DNA from: Paguma larvata
Lineage: Eukaryota > Chordata > Mammalia > Carnivora > Viverridae
DNA: 64,000 nt
Direction: 5' to 3'
Assembly (NCBI GenBank): GCA_030068075.1
Contig: CM057826.1
Location: 72,079,312 to 72,143,311 of the forward strand
A program made the position numbers and the translations under genes. Positions 10,031 through 19,545 of the stretch are shown in pieces; the first letter of the stretch is position 1; each line of letters starts with the position of its first letter. The notes beneath the pieces are model-generated. The model searched no databases. It was given only the letters and a program-made list of their open reading frames with translations, and was not told the DNA's origin.

Positions 10031-12399
10031 GACGTATGTGTAGTTGAACCTCCCCCCACAGCAGCTGTGTATCTTGGGTATGTCTGTAAACCCTCCCAGG
10101 CCCAGTTCCTGTATGGAAACTTGCCGGGGACCAGAAGACAATAGCCCTGATGGCGATGTCCAGGGTAAAGACCTAAGGTTCAAAGGCCAATTGCCCAGAG
10201 CCTGGACCCTGCTGGAAGGCAAGGGTGTCTACAGGCTGGTGCTGGGCAGGGAAGCCATGGAGCTATGGTTTCCAAGCCAAGTTGCCCTGTTTGACCCCAG
10301 AGGATGGCTGGTTAGCCAGTGACGGGTAAGATCCCTCAGAGTGGGGATAACCTAAGACAGGCACAGTTGCTATGGGGCTAGCAGGAAAATCTGTGCGGGG
10401 CCTAAGTTATATCGTTAACCTGGGTCTAAGAAGAACTCTCAAGAAAAGCCCCTGCTGTGGTAGCTGCAGGGTGGCAAAAGGGCTCCAGTGGCCCCCCCTC
10501 CCCGAGCCACAATAGGTTCTGACCTGTTTATTTAGTGTTATAAGCCTTAGAGACATGTAGTGTTGATTATTGTAGAAATAAAAAGAAGATCATTCAATAG
10601 TAATAACATAAAATATAATTCTTAATCTTTTCTCACTATACTCAAGAGTGCAACTCGACCCTCAGGAATGTGGTAACTGCTGCAGACTTTGGGTTAAGAT
10701 ACTACTAATAGTCAATAGATAATAAATAATCTTAGGGAGTAACTTTAGAGAAAACATGTTTTTCACATAGTCTTTCAACTGTAGTCAGAGCCTTTAATTG
10801 ATATCTGTATACTTTGTTCTTATTCTTTCAACCCATAATATTTACCAGAATGTATCCACTAGTTATGCTTTGACTACATGTGAGCTATTTTTCCCCTCAT
10901 ATACTGATTGTTTAAACATTCTATGTAATCTAAAAAACAAGTATCCTTTGTAGTCCTAAGAAGTGTGAAGGTCATTTTAGTCAGTTTTTTTTACTGGGAA
11001 CCTTGAGAAGTTGGAATGATCTCATCCTGTCTATCTTTACAAAACATATACTTGCTGTGCTTAGAAAAAAATTATTAAAACCCTAAAAGAAGAGTAAACT
11101 TTGGGCAGTCCTGATACGAGACTGACTCCGCGTCGTTTGTCCTAGACCAGCCCTCACAGAGGGAACCCTGGACCAGCCGGAATTCCTGAAGCAGGAGCTG
11201 GCCTCCCTCAGGACGGTCTCCGGCAGAAACTTCTCTGATTGGGCTGTGGTGGTGATGTGGCTAAGTCACTCACCATGGTAACTGGGACACTGGAATCTAC
11301 GTTGGTAGATCCGATTTCATAAGCAAAAAGCTGTCTGACTACACGCCACACATTTTTTTCCCCCATTACACTGTATCTCTTAGTTTGTTCTGTTCCAAGA
11401 ATTGGATTTGTTCAAAACACCATTCAGTGATGTTTTATGTTGCCTTTCCTTTTTTGAGTTTTGGGAAATTGGCACCAAGCAAGGTCAGGGTCAGGAGTTT
11501 GGGCAGATTTGAAAGGTTTCAGGACTAGCAAGGAGAAGGACAGATACAGCTTCTTGGGCAGGACATTGGCTCTCACGGTAGAAAATGGGCAGCGCCCGTG
11601 GGCTGGGAGAGAAATGAAGGCAGACCGTGGTAGCTTTCTAAACAGGTTAGGAACGGAGGACAGAAACTGGGACAACACCCAAGTCACTGATAAAATCACT
11701 GGTAAAATGTACCTTCAAACTCAGAGGCACGGACACGTCCCTGCTTATAGACAGAACTGGGTGGGAGAACAGGCACTAAGTGCAGGCAATTGCTATCGCC
11801 TGGGTAAAGGAGTGAGGGACCAGGAACCAGGAGGTCTCCATAAGGTTATATTTAGCAAATGTTTTGCTCCTCTCAATCAGGCTGTAGAAAGAAACTGGTT
11901 AGTGTGTAATGTAAAACACATCAACCCGTGGTTTCCTAGGGTTCACTGTCAAGAACAATATACTTATGATGAAGGATTATTATCATGTGAGACTCGTGCA
12001 CTGGAAAAAATGTCTGTGACATCCTTGTGCCAACCGTACTGAAGGTGTAGGGAATGGGACAGTGGTGAAGGCGTAGGGAATGGGACAGCGCCCAAGAGCA
12101 AAATCTTCCTCCTTGGCCTCCTGCTATTATAGTTTAAGAAATGAGACTGTCAGATGTGATGAACTCTGCATCTCACTATTGTGAGCTACTGAAATTTACA
12201 GACCCGGGTGGCAATTTTCAGAGCTTTCAACGAAGATCATAAATATACAAAAGTGCTTAACATCAGTGTGATGACAGTCTTAGGTTAAACAAGATAATTG
12301 TTTCCTCTGATATGGAAGTCAGTTCAGTATATGACTAGAGAGAACTGGAATGAAATATAACAGAGAAAACTGCTTTAGTACATTTTTCTAAGCTACATA
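10031..12399. other. PAM intron with GC-richer patch and an unexplained 193-codon ORF
   Basis: The sequence at 10040-10520 and 11100-11280 is visibly more GC-rich than its surroundings and looks like remnants of an old element I cannot name. A plus-strand ORF at 11461-12042 (193 codons, starting MGNWHQARSG) has no family I recognise. It lies antisense to PAM, with no splice sites or poly(A) evidence. I do not call it a gene. Confidence 0.4.
12041..12092 (+). repeat. 26-bp tandem duplication
   Basis: Two adjacent 26-bp units (12041-12066 and 12067-12092) share the core 'gtagggaatgggacag' and differ at only a few positions. The duplication overlaps the end of the 11461-12042 ORF. Confidence 0.8.
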
Positions 12400-13110
12400 T
12401 TCGATTATGTCATTCACTGGCACAAAATCTTTCAAAAGCTTCCCCCCAAATAACATGAAAATAAAATGCAAACATTGTAGCATAACACATAAGGCTTCTC
12501 ATTATCTGGGACCTTCTATATCTCAGAAAAAAATTCCCCTCTTACTCATGCCATGTTCCTGCCAGTTTCTTTTTTTTTATTATTATTAAAAAAAATGTAT
12601 GTTTATTTACTTTTGACAGAGAGAGAGACAGAGAGAGAGAGAGGCCGCAAGTGGGGGAGGGGCAAAGAGAGAGAGACACACAGAATTTGAAGCAGGCTCC
12701 AGGCTCTAGGTTGTCAGAACAGAGCCAGATGCGAGGCTCGAACCCACAACCTGTGAGATCATGACCTGAGCCGAAGTTAGCTGCTTAATCAACTGAGCCA
12801 CCCAGATGACCCAAGTTCCTGCCAGCTTCTAAAGTCTCACTTCTGTACTATTCCCTTTGCCAGGAAAACCCCTTCCCCAAATCTCTGCCTGACAAACCTG
12901 TACTGACTTTCTCCTTTAAGGTACCCTTTGAGCTTTCTCCTCGGGGAAGTTTCTCTGGTTCCCATCCAGGCCAACTTGCGTTTGTTAACCACAGAGCTCA
13001 TCCTAAGTATCCACTTACTTATCTCCTGTGCATACTTTGTGATTTAAGGACATAAACTCCCAGCACCTGCACATCTGCCTATCATTGAGTCAATACTCAA
13101 GACATGTTTG
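12400..13110 (+). repeat. L2-like fragment split by a SINEC
   Basis: Before and after the nested SINEC (12571-12814) the sequence follows the LINE-2 3' region: 'tctttcaaaagcttcccccc', 'aaggcttctcattatctggg', 'tattccctttgccaggaaaa', 'ctcctcggggaagtttctc', 'gtgatttaaggacataaact', 'cccagcacctgcac'. It is diverged and its edges are approximate. Confidence 0.5.
12571..12814 (-). repeat. SINEC, full length
   Basis: Reverse CAN-SINE with T-rich start, GA-rich middle, 'gaagcaggctccaggctct' and 'caactgagccacccagatg'. The target duplication gttcctgccag(t/c)ttct lies at 12555-12570 and 12815-12830 with one mismatch. The insertion splits the L2 fragment. Confidence 0.95.
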
Positions 13111-13216
13111 GGAAAGTTGCCTTCCAGGTAGGTTTTTAACTTTTCATACATGACATGTAAAAGATCTAAACTAACCTAAATTTATTGTACTGTCACATAT
13201 GATAAAAAATATTTTT

Positions 13217-13229
13217 AAATTTACCTAAG
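13217..13229 (+). repeat. L1 target-site duplication, 5' copy
   Basis: aaatttacctaag, identical to 19026-19038. The base before it is the end of a T-run (tttttaaattt), so the complementary strand offers a TTT/AAAAA junction as expected for L1 endonuclease nicking. Confidence 0.93.
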
Positions 13230-13793
13230 GGAGGAGGAGGCAACATGGCGGAGGAGTAGGGGGCTCCAGTATTTCGCTTGCCCTTTAAAGGGGGACGACT
13301 GAAACCATTGTCTCTCTCTCAACTACAAAAATCTGGGGGAAAAGGTGCTAGAGCTGACAAGAAACTAAGGCGAACACAGACACGGCCCAACTGAACTCCC
13401 TTTTTCTGGAATAACCAGGCCGTATAAGTTCATCTAGACGACATCGATCTTTATTCCTTTTCCCTCGCACCTGTCCTTATTCTGATTTCTATCAGTCTGG
13501 ATTAAACCCTTTAGTCGCTCTACCTGGGCAAAGTCCATTTCCTTCTTCTCCCTGCACCAGTCATTATTCTGTCTATATATGCTCTGCCACCAGCACACTA
13601 CATACCCTGTCCTTAACGTGTAGCTGTTACTACAGGACATTGCCCTCAGAGAGTCACTTGTTATTTTTTTCTGTTGTGAACTGCTTGTCTGGACCATTTG
13701 TCGGTACGTTTGAGTATTTCTGTGTTCTGTGTGTCTGTCAGTTTTCCTTTCCAGGGCAACTTCAAGAAACAACCCATAACACATCCAGCCAAA
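13230..13793 (+). promoter_or_regulatory. L1 5' UTR / internal promoter with YY1-like site
   Basis: The element begins ggaggaggaggcaacatggc. The core caacatggcgg (13241-13251) fits the YY1 consensus and sits about 12-22 bp from the first base. In human L1 a YY1 site at nearly the same place directs transcription to start at base +1. By analogy this is the start region of the internal RNA polymerase II promoter. The rest of the UTR has no tandem monomers. An in-frame ATG at 13698 could extend ORF1. Confidence 0.75.
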
Positions 13794-14687
13794 ATGACGA
13801 GACGGAAGAATTCTCCTCAAAAGAGTCTACAAGAAGCAGTGACAGCTCAAGAATTAATGAAAAGAGATATAAGCAACATAACAGAACTTGAATATAGAAT
13901 GTTAATCATAAAACTAATTGCTGGCCTTGAAAAAAGCTTAGATGAATGCAAGGGGTCCTACGAGGCAAAGTTCAAAGACCTTAAAAACGGTCAGGAAGAA
14001 TTAAAGAAGACATTGGAAGAAATACAGGGGAAACTGGAAGCAACCACAGCACGGATTGAAGAGGTAGAGGAAAGAGTTAGTGCATTAGAAGACAAAATCA
14101 TTGAAAAAGAGGAAGCAGATAAAAAGAGAGAGAAGCTGATCCAGGAACAGGAAAGGAGAATTCGAGAGCTGAGCGATGCAGTCAAAAGAAACAATATCCG
14201 TATCATAGGAGTTCCAGAGGAAGAAGAGAGAGAGAAAGGAGTCGAAGGGGTTCTGGAACAAATCATTGCTGAGAACTTCCTCAACATGAGAAAGGAAACG
14301 GGCATGGAAATCCAAGAGGCACAGAGAACTCCCCTCAGACGTAACTTGAATAGACCTTCTGCACGGCACATCATAGTGAAGCTGGCAAAATACAAAGATA
14401 GGGAGAGAATCCTGAAAGCAGCTAGGGACAAAAGAACCCTAACATACAAAGGGAGACCTATAAGGGTAGTAGCAGACTTATCTACGGAAACTTGGCAAGC
14501 CAGAAAGGAATGGCAGGACATCTTCAATGTGATGAGCAAGAAGGACATGCAACCAAGAATTCTGTATCCAGCTAGCCTGTCATTCAGAATAGAAGGAGAG
14601 ATCAAGGTTTTTCCCAACAAACAAAAACTGAAAGAATTTATCACAAATAAGCCAGCACTGCAAGAGATCCTGAGGGGCATTCTATGA
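13794..14687 (+). CDS. L1 ORF1p, RNA-binding chaperone
   Basis: The 297-residue protein coats L1 RNA as a trimer and acts as a nucleic-acid chaperone. Visible parts: a basic start ([10 protein letters not shown]), a coiled coil at about 45-130 rich in E/K/L heptads ([20 protein letters not shown]), an RRM at about 132-225 ([20 protein letters not shown]), and a C-terminal domain at about 228-293 ([25 protein letters not shown]). The start at 13794 is chosen because the ATG has A at -3 and the protein then begins with a basic stretch. An upstream in-frame ATG at 13698 would add 32 residues (329 total) with no resemblance to ORF1p. The stop codon overlaps ATG of ORF2 (ATGA). It is somewhat shorter than human ORF1p (338), mainly at the N-terminus. 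Confidence 0.96.
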   Translation: MTRRKNSPQKSLQEAVTAQELMKRDISNITELEYRMLIIKLIAGLEKSLDECKGSYEAKFKDLKNGQEELKKTLEEIQGKLEATTARIEEVEERVSALEDKIIEKEEADKKREKLIQEQERRIRELSDAVKRNNIRIIGVPEEEEREKGVEGVLEQIIAENFLNMRKETGMEIQEAQRTPLRRNLNRPSARHIIVKLAKYKDRERILKAARDKRTLTYKGRPIRVVADLSTETWQARKEWQDIFNVMSKKDMQPRILYPASLSFRIEGEIKVFPNKQKLKEFITNKPALQEILRGIL

Positions 14688-17600
14688 AAACAAGGAGGCA
14701 AAGAATACAAACTACCAGACACAGCCTTACAAACATGAAACTTACAGATAATACAGTGACTGTAAGCCCATATTTTTCAATATTAACACTGAATGTAAAT
14801 GGACTAAATGCGCCAATCAAAAGACAAAGGATAACAGAATGGATTAAAAAACAAGACCCATCTATTTGCTGTCTTCAAGAAACTCATCTTAAACCTGAAG
14901 ACACCTTCAGATTGAAAGTGAGGGGATGGAGAACTATCTACCATGCTACTGGAAGTCAGAAGAAAGCCGGAGTAGCCACACTTATATCAGACAAATTAGA
15001 CTTTAAAATGAACGATGTAATAAGAGATGAGGAAGGACATTATATAATAGTCTCAGGGACCATCCAGCAGGAAGAGCTAACAATTGTAAATATCTACGCA
15101 CCGAATTCAGGGGCACCCAAATTTGTAAAACAACTAATTACAAACATTAGCAACCTCATCGATAAAAATGTCCTAATAGTAGGGGATCTCAACACTCCAC
15201 TCTCAGCATTGGATAGATCAACAAAACAGAAAATCTCCGCAGAAACAATAGCCCTGAATGACACATTAGGACAGATGGGCCTCACAGACATCTTTAGGGT
15301 CCTTCATCCAGAAGCAAAGGAATTTACATTCTTCTCATCTGCACACGGTACATTTTCCAAGATAGACCACATTCTGGGGCACAGGGAAGCTCTGAATAAA
15401 TATAAAAGAATTGAGATTATACCGTGTACAGTGTCAGACCACAATGCTTTGAAACTTGAAATCAACCACAGGAGAAAGCCTGGAAAATATCCAAGAACAT
15501 GGCGGCTAAGAAATAACCTACTAAAAGATGACTGGGTCAACCAAGCCATCAGAGAAGAAATTAAAAAATACATGGAAACAAATGAAAATGAAAATACAAC
15601 AATCCAAACGCTCTGGGATGCAGCAAAGGCAGTCCTGAGAGGGAAATATATTGCAATCCAGGCCCATCTCAAGAAACAAGAAAAATCAATAACACAAATT
15701 CTAACAGCACGCCTAAAGGAACTAGAAGCAGATCAACTAAAACAACCCAAGCCCAGCAGAAAGAGAGAAATAACAAAGATCAGAGCTCAAATTAACCATA
15801 TGGAGACAGAAAAGGTAGTGGAACAGATCAATGAAACCAAAAGCTGGTTCTTTGAAAAAATAAACAAAATAGACAAACCTCTAGCCAGGCTTCTCAAAAA
15901 GAAAAGAGAGAGAACTCAAATAAATAAAATCGTGAATGAAAAGGGAGAAATTACAACCAATCCCTCAGAGATACAAGCAATCATCAGAGAATACTATGAA
16001 AAATTATATGCCACCAAACTTGGCAATCTGGAAGAAATGGACAGCTTCCTAAATAGCCACACGCTACCAAAACTCAAACGGGAAGAAATAGAAAATTTGA
16101 ACAGACCCATAACTAGTGAAGAAATAGAATCAGTTATTAAAAACCTCCCAGCAAATAAAAGCCCTGGACCAGATGGCTTTCCTGCGGAATTTTACCAGAC
16201 ATTTAAAACAGAGTTAATTCCTATCCTCCTCAAGCTGTTCCAAAAAATTGAAACGGAAGGAAAACTCCCGGACTCATTCTATGAAGCCAGCATCACTTTG
16301 ATTCCCAAACCAGATAGAGACCCAGCAAAGAAAGAAAATTACAGGCCAATATCCCTGATGAATATGGATGCAAAAATTCTCAACAAGATACTAGCAAATC
16401 GAATCCAACAGCATATAAAGAGAATTATCCACCATGATCAAGTAGGATTCATCCCTGGGTTGCAGGGCTGGTTCAATATTCGCAAATCAATCAACGTGAT
16501 ACATCACATCAACAAAAGAAAAGATAAGAACCATATGATCCTGTCAATAGATGCAGAAAAAGCATTTGACAAAATACAGCATCCTTTCTTAATAAAAACT
16601 CTCGAGAAAGTCGGGATAGAAGGAACATACTTAAACATCATAAAAGCCATATATGAAAAACCCACAGCTAATATCATCCTCAATGGGGAAAAATTGAAAG
16701 CCTTCCCCCTGAGATCAGGAACACGACAGGGGTGTCCACTCTCGCCACTGCTATTTAACATAGTGCTGGAAGTCTTAGCATCAGCAATCAGACAACAAAA
16801 CAAAATAAAAGGCATCAAGATTGGCAAGGAGGAAGTCAAACTTTCACTTTTTGCAGATGACATGATACTTTACATGGAAAACCCGACAGAATCCACCAAA
16901 AGCCTACTAGAACTGATTCATGATTTCAGCAAAGTTGCAGGATACAAAATCAATGTACAGAAATCGGTGGCATTTCTATACACCAACAATGAAGCAGCAG
17001 AAAGAGAAATAAAGAAGCTAATCCCTTTCACAATTGCACCAAAAACCATAAAATACTTAGGAATAAACCTAACCAAAGAGGTGAAAGACCTCTACACTGA
17101 AAACTATAAAAAACTTATGAAGGAAATTGAGGAAGACACAAGGAAATGGAAAAACATCCCATGCTCATGGATTGGAAGAATAAATATCGTCAAAATGGCA
17201 ATACTACCCAAAGCAATCTACACATTCAATGCAATCCCAATCAAAATTGCACCAGCATTCTTCTCAAAGCTAGAGCAAACAATCCTAAAATTTGTATGGA
17301 ACCACAAAAGACCTCGAATAGCCAAAATAATACTGAAGAATAAAACCAAGGCGGGAGGCATCACAATCCCAGACTTTAACCTCTACTACAAAGCGGTGGT
17401 CATCAAGACTGTATGGTATTGGCACAAAAACAGACGCATAGACCAATGGAATAGAATAGAAAACTCAGAAATGGACCCGCAAGTATATGGCCAACTAATC
17501 TTTGACAAAGCGGGAAAATGTATCCAATGGAAAAAAGACAGCCTTTTTAACAAATGGTGCTGGGAGAATTGGACAGCAACATGCAAAAGAATGAAACTAG

Positions 17601-18649
17601 ACCACTTTCTTACACCACTCACAAAAATAAATTCTAAATGGATAAAAGATCTGAATGTGAGGCAGGAAACCGTCAAAATCCTAGAGGAGAAAACAGGAAA
17701 AAGCCTCTTTGACCTAAGACGCACCAATTTCTTACTCGACACGTCTCCAAAGGCAAGAGAATTAAAAGCAAAGATGAACTATTGGGACCTCATCAAGATA
17801 AAAAGCTTCTGCACGGCAAAAGAAACAACCAACAAAACGAATAGGCAACCAACGGAATGGGAAAAGATCATCGCAAATGACATATCGGATAAAGGACTAA
17901 TATCTAAAATTTATAAAGAACTTACCAAACTCCAAACCCGAAAAACAAACAACCCAGTGAAGAAATGGGCGGAAGATATGAATAGACACTTCTCCAAAGG
18001 GGACATTCAGATGGCCAACAGACACATGAAACGATGCTCAATGTCACTCAGCATCAGGGAAATACAAATCAAAACTACACTGAGATACCACCTCACACCA
18101 GTCAGAGTGGCTAAAATGAACAAATCAGGAAACTATAGATGCTGGCGAGGATGTGGAGAAGTAGGCACCCTCCTACACTGTTGGTGGGAATGCAAACTGG
18201 TGCAGCCACTCTGGAAAACGGTGTGGAGGTTCCTCAAAAAAATGAAAATAGAGCTACCCTATGACCCAGCAATAGCCCTGCTAGGAATCTACCCAAGAGA
18301 CACAGGAATGCTGATGCATAGGAGCACGTGTACCCCAATGTTCATAGCAGCACTTTCGACAATAGCCAAATCATGGAAAGAGACCAAGTGCCCATCAACT
18401 GACGAATGGATAAAGAAGTTATGGTACTTATATACAATGGACTACTACGTGGCAATGAGAAAAAATGAAATCTGGCCATGTGTAGCAAGATGGATGGAAC
18501 TGGAGGGTATTATGTTAAGTGAAATAAGTCAGTCAGAAAAAGACAGATACCATATGTTTCCACGAATAGGTGGACTTTGTGAAACTAAGCAAAAACCAGG
18601 GGGAGGGGAAGAGGGGAAAGAAAAAAAAGACACAGAGGGAGGGAGATAA
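14684..18649 (+). CDS. L1 ORF2p, endonuclease and reverse transcriptase
   Basis: 1321 residues if the first ATG is used. The ATG at 14735 ([10 protein letters not shown]) gives 1304 and is closer to the human start. ORF2p nicks DNA and reverse transcribes L1 RNA at the nick. Counting from 14684, endonuclease residues are present: N37, E66 (QETHL), D168 and N170 (VGDLN), D228, D252 and H253 (SDHN). Reverse transcriptase: SIDAEKAFD with D623, and FADD with D725 and D726. The Cys-rich motif is C1153, C1157, H1165, C1170 (CWRGC...LLHCWWEC). There is no stop or frameshift. The C-terminus runs about 25 residues past the human end and finishes in a Gly/Glu/Lys-rich tail. The first ATG overlaps the ORF1 stop by four bases. 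Confidence 0.97.
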   Translation: MKTRRQRIQTTRHSLTNMKLTDNTVTVSPYFSILTLNVNGLNAPIKRQRITEWIKKQDPSICCLQETHLKPEDTFRLKVRGWRTIYHATGSQKKAGVATLISDKLDFKMNDVIRDEEGHYIIVSGTIQQEELTIVNIYAPNSGAPKFVKQLITNISNLIDKNVLIVGDLNTPLSALDRSTKQKISAETIALNDTLGQMGLTDIFRVLHPEAKEFTFFSSAHGTFSKIDHILGHREALNKYKRIEIIPCTVSDHNALKLEINHRRKPGKYPRTWRLRNNLLKDDWVNQAIREEIKKYMETNENENTTIQTLWDAAKAVLRGKYIAIQAHLKKQEKSITQILTARLKELEADQLKQPKPSRKREITKIRAQINHMETEKVVEQINETKSWFFEKINKIDKPLARLLKKKRERTQINKIVNEKGEITTNPSEIQAIIREYYEKLYATKLGNLEEMDSFLNSHTLPKLKREEIENLNRPITSEEIESVIKNLPANKSPGPDGFPAEFYQTFKTELIPILLKLFQKIETEGKLPDSFYEASITLIPKPDRDPAKKENYRPISLMNMDAKILNKILANRIQQHIKRIIHHDQVGFIPGLQGWFNIRKSINVIHHINKRKDKNHMILSIDAEKAFDKIQHPFLIKTLEKVGIEGTYLNIIKAIYEKPTANIILNGEKLKAFPLRSGTRQGCPLSPLLFNIVLEVLASAIRQQNKIKGIKIGKEEVKLSLFADDMILYMENPTESTKSLLELIHDFSKVAGYKINVQKSVAFLYTNNEAAEREIKKLIPFTIAPKTIKYLGINLTKEVKDLYTENYKKLMKEIEEDTRKWKNIPCSWIGRINIVKMAILPKAIYTFNAIPIKIAPAFFSKLEQTILKFVWNHKRPRIAKIILKNKTKAGGITIPDFNLYYKAVVIKTVWYWHKNRRIDQWNRIENSEMDPQVYGQLIFDKAGKCIQWKKDSLFNKWCWENWTATCKRMKLDHFLTPLTKINSKWIKDLNVRQETVKILEEKTGKSLFDLRRTNFLLDTSPKARELKAKMNYWDLIKIKSFCTAKETTNKTNRQPTEWEKIIANDISDKGLISKIYKELTKLQTRKTNNPVKKWAEDMNRHFSKGDIQMANRHMKRCSMSLSIREIQIKTTLRYHLTPVRVAKMNKSGNYRCWRGCGEVGTLLHCWWECKLVQPLWKTVWRFLKKMKIELPYDPAIALLGIYPRDTGMLMHRSTCTPMFIAALSTIAKSWKETKCPSTDEWIKKLWYLYTMDYYVAMRKNEIWPCVARWMELEGIMLSEISQSEKDRYHMFPRIGGLCETKQKPGGGEEGKEKKDTEGGR

Positions 18650-18800
18650 AACATAAGAGACTCTCAAAGACTAAGAAAAAACTGAGGGTAAGGGGGATGA
18701 GGGAGGGGGGAGAGGGGGTGATGGGCATTAAAAAGGGCACATGTTGGGATGAACACTGGGTGTTATATGTAAACCAATTTGAAAATAAACTATTATAACA

Positions 18801-18827
<27 letters not shown>
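18650..18827 (+). terminator. L1 3' UTR, G-rich tract, polyadenylation signal and poly(A)
   Basis: The UTR is about 150 bp. It has a G-rich strand at 18686-18725 with six or more runs of three to six G, able to form a G-quadruplex, as is usual in L1 3' UTRs. It then reads 'gatgggcattaaaaagggca' and 'gaacactgggtgttatatg', the carnivore L1 ending. AATAAA at 18784-18789 lies just before a 28-A tract (18800-18827). The signal is evidently often bypassed, given the extra segments that follow. Confidence 0.9.
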
Positions 18828-18831
<4 letters not shown>

Positions 18832-19025
18832 AAAGCCCTCCAAAGGGAAATTTTGCTTATTTGAATAGTTGAATACAGTGAAATAAAGATAATTAGAAAT
18901 TAAAAAAAAAAAAAAAAAAAAAATGAATAAAAACTTTAAAATTAAAAAAAAAATGTTAATTTTACCTATGTAAATTAAAGGCCTTCTACTTTAAAAAAAA
19001 AAAATAAAAAAATAAAAAAATAAAT
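18828..19025 (+). other. Three nested 3'-transduced segments with their own tails
   Basis: Segment 1 (18828-18901, about 74 bp) has AATAAA at 18882 and then 22 A (18902-18923). Segment 2 (18924-18943, 20 bp) has AATAAA at 18926 and then 10 A (18944-18953). Segment 3 (18954-18992) has ATTAAA at 18974 and then an A-rich tract with TAAAA interruptions to 19025. All lie inside the target duplication, so they arrived with the L1. The simplest reading is read-through of successive genomic polyadenylation sites over several rounds of retrotransposition. Alternative: small insertions into an A-rich tail. Confidence 0.7.
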
Positions 19026-19038
19026 AAATTTACCTAAG
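19026..19038 (+). repeat. L1 target-site duplication, 3' copy
   Basis: aaatttacctaag, identical to 13217-13229. The empty site would read ...tttttaaatttacctaag followed by aagttttaacc. Confidence 0.93.
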
Positions 19039-19399
19039 AAGTTTTAACCAAAATATTAAATAATGATAAATCTGAATTATTAATTGCTTGGTATTCTGTA
19101 GAAATCAGCTTTCACAAGAACAGTGCGAAGAGGTTATGCTTTACAGCTGATTAAGCTCAGAGAGTTGAACTTCCAAAGGTCACATATGCCAACCCTGATT
19201 CAAAGCTCTGCCAGTCCCACTCCCTTCTATCTCATTCATGAGACTGATGTATGGGCAGAAAATTATATTCTATGAAGATAAGTTTCGATGATTACACTTC
19301 TGTCATATCAGAAGTAAGTTGCAATGTGTGTTCACAATTCTAAAACAAAATTCTAGACAAAATAAGTTACCCTCACTTATTCACAAGAAGATGATGATT

Positions 19400-19545
19400 T
19401 TACATTTTTTTAATATTTACTTTTGAGAGAGAGAGCATGAGTTGGGGAGGTGCAGAGAGGCAGATGCCAGGCTTGAGCTCAAGAACCGCGAAATTATGAA
19501 CTGAGCTGAAGTCAGACCCTCAACAGACTGAGCCACTCATGAGTT
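19400..19545 (-). repeat. SINEC, internally shortened
   Basis: Reverse CAN-SINE: 'aatatttacttttgagagag', then a shortened middle, 'gcttgagctcaagaaccgcg', 'gctgaagtcagaccctcaac', 'agactgagccactcatgag'. At about 145 bp it lacks part of the CT-rich region and the 'caggctccaggctc' section. A tacattt direct repeat flanks it loosely. Confidence 0.85.

Larger units (their letters stand above)
13230..19025 (+). mobile_element. Full-length, coding-intact L1 with serial 3' transduction
   Basis: A complete LINE-1: 5' UTR (13230-13793), ORF1 (13794-14687), ORF2 (14684-18649), 3' UTR (18650-18799), poly(A) (18800-18827) and about 200 bp of further tail segments up to the perfect 13-bp target duplication. 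Both ORFs are open with the expected catalytic residues, so it is a candidate for retrotransposition competence. The element is not an old relic: the duplication is exact and the A-tracts are nearly pure. It lies antisense to PAM in the intron between the exons at 28211 and 9162, and accounts for almost a third of that intron. Activity cannot be judged from sequence alone. Confidence 0.97.

Noticed and set aside
13991..14722. 243-codon minus-strand ORF inside L1 ORF1, and similar antisense ORFs in ORF2
   Set aside because: They mirror the A-rich, stop-poor composition of L1 coding sequence and resemble no protein.
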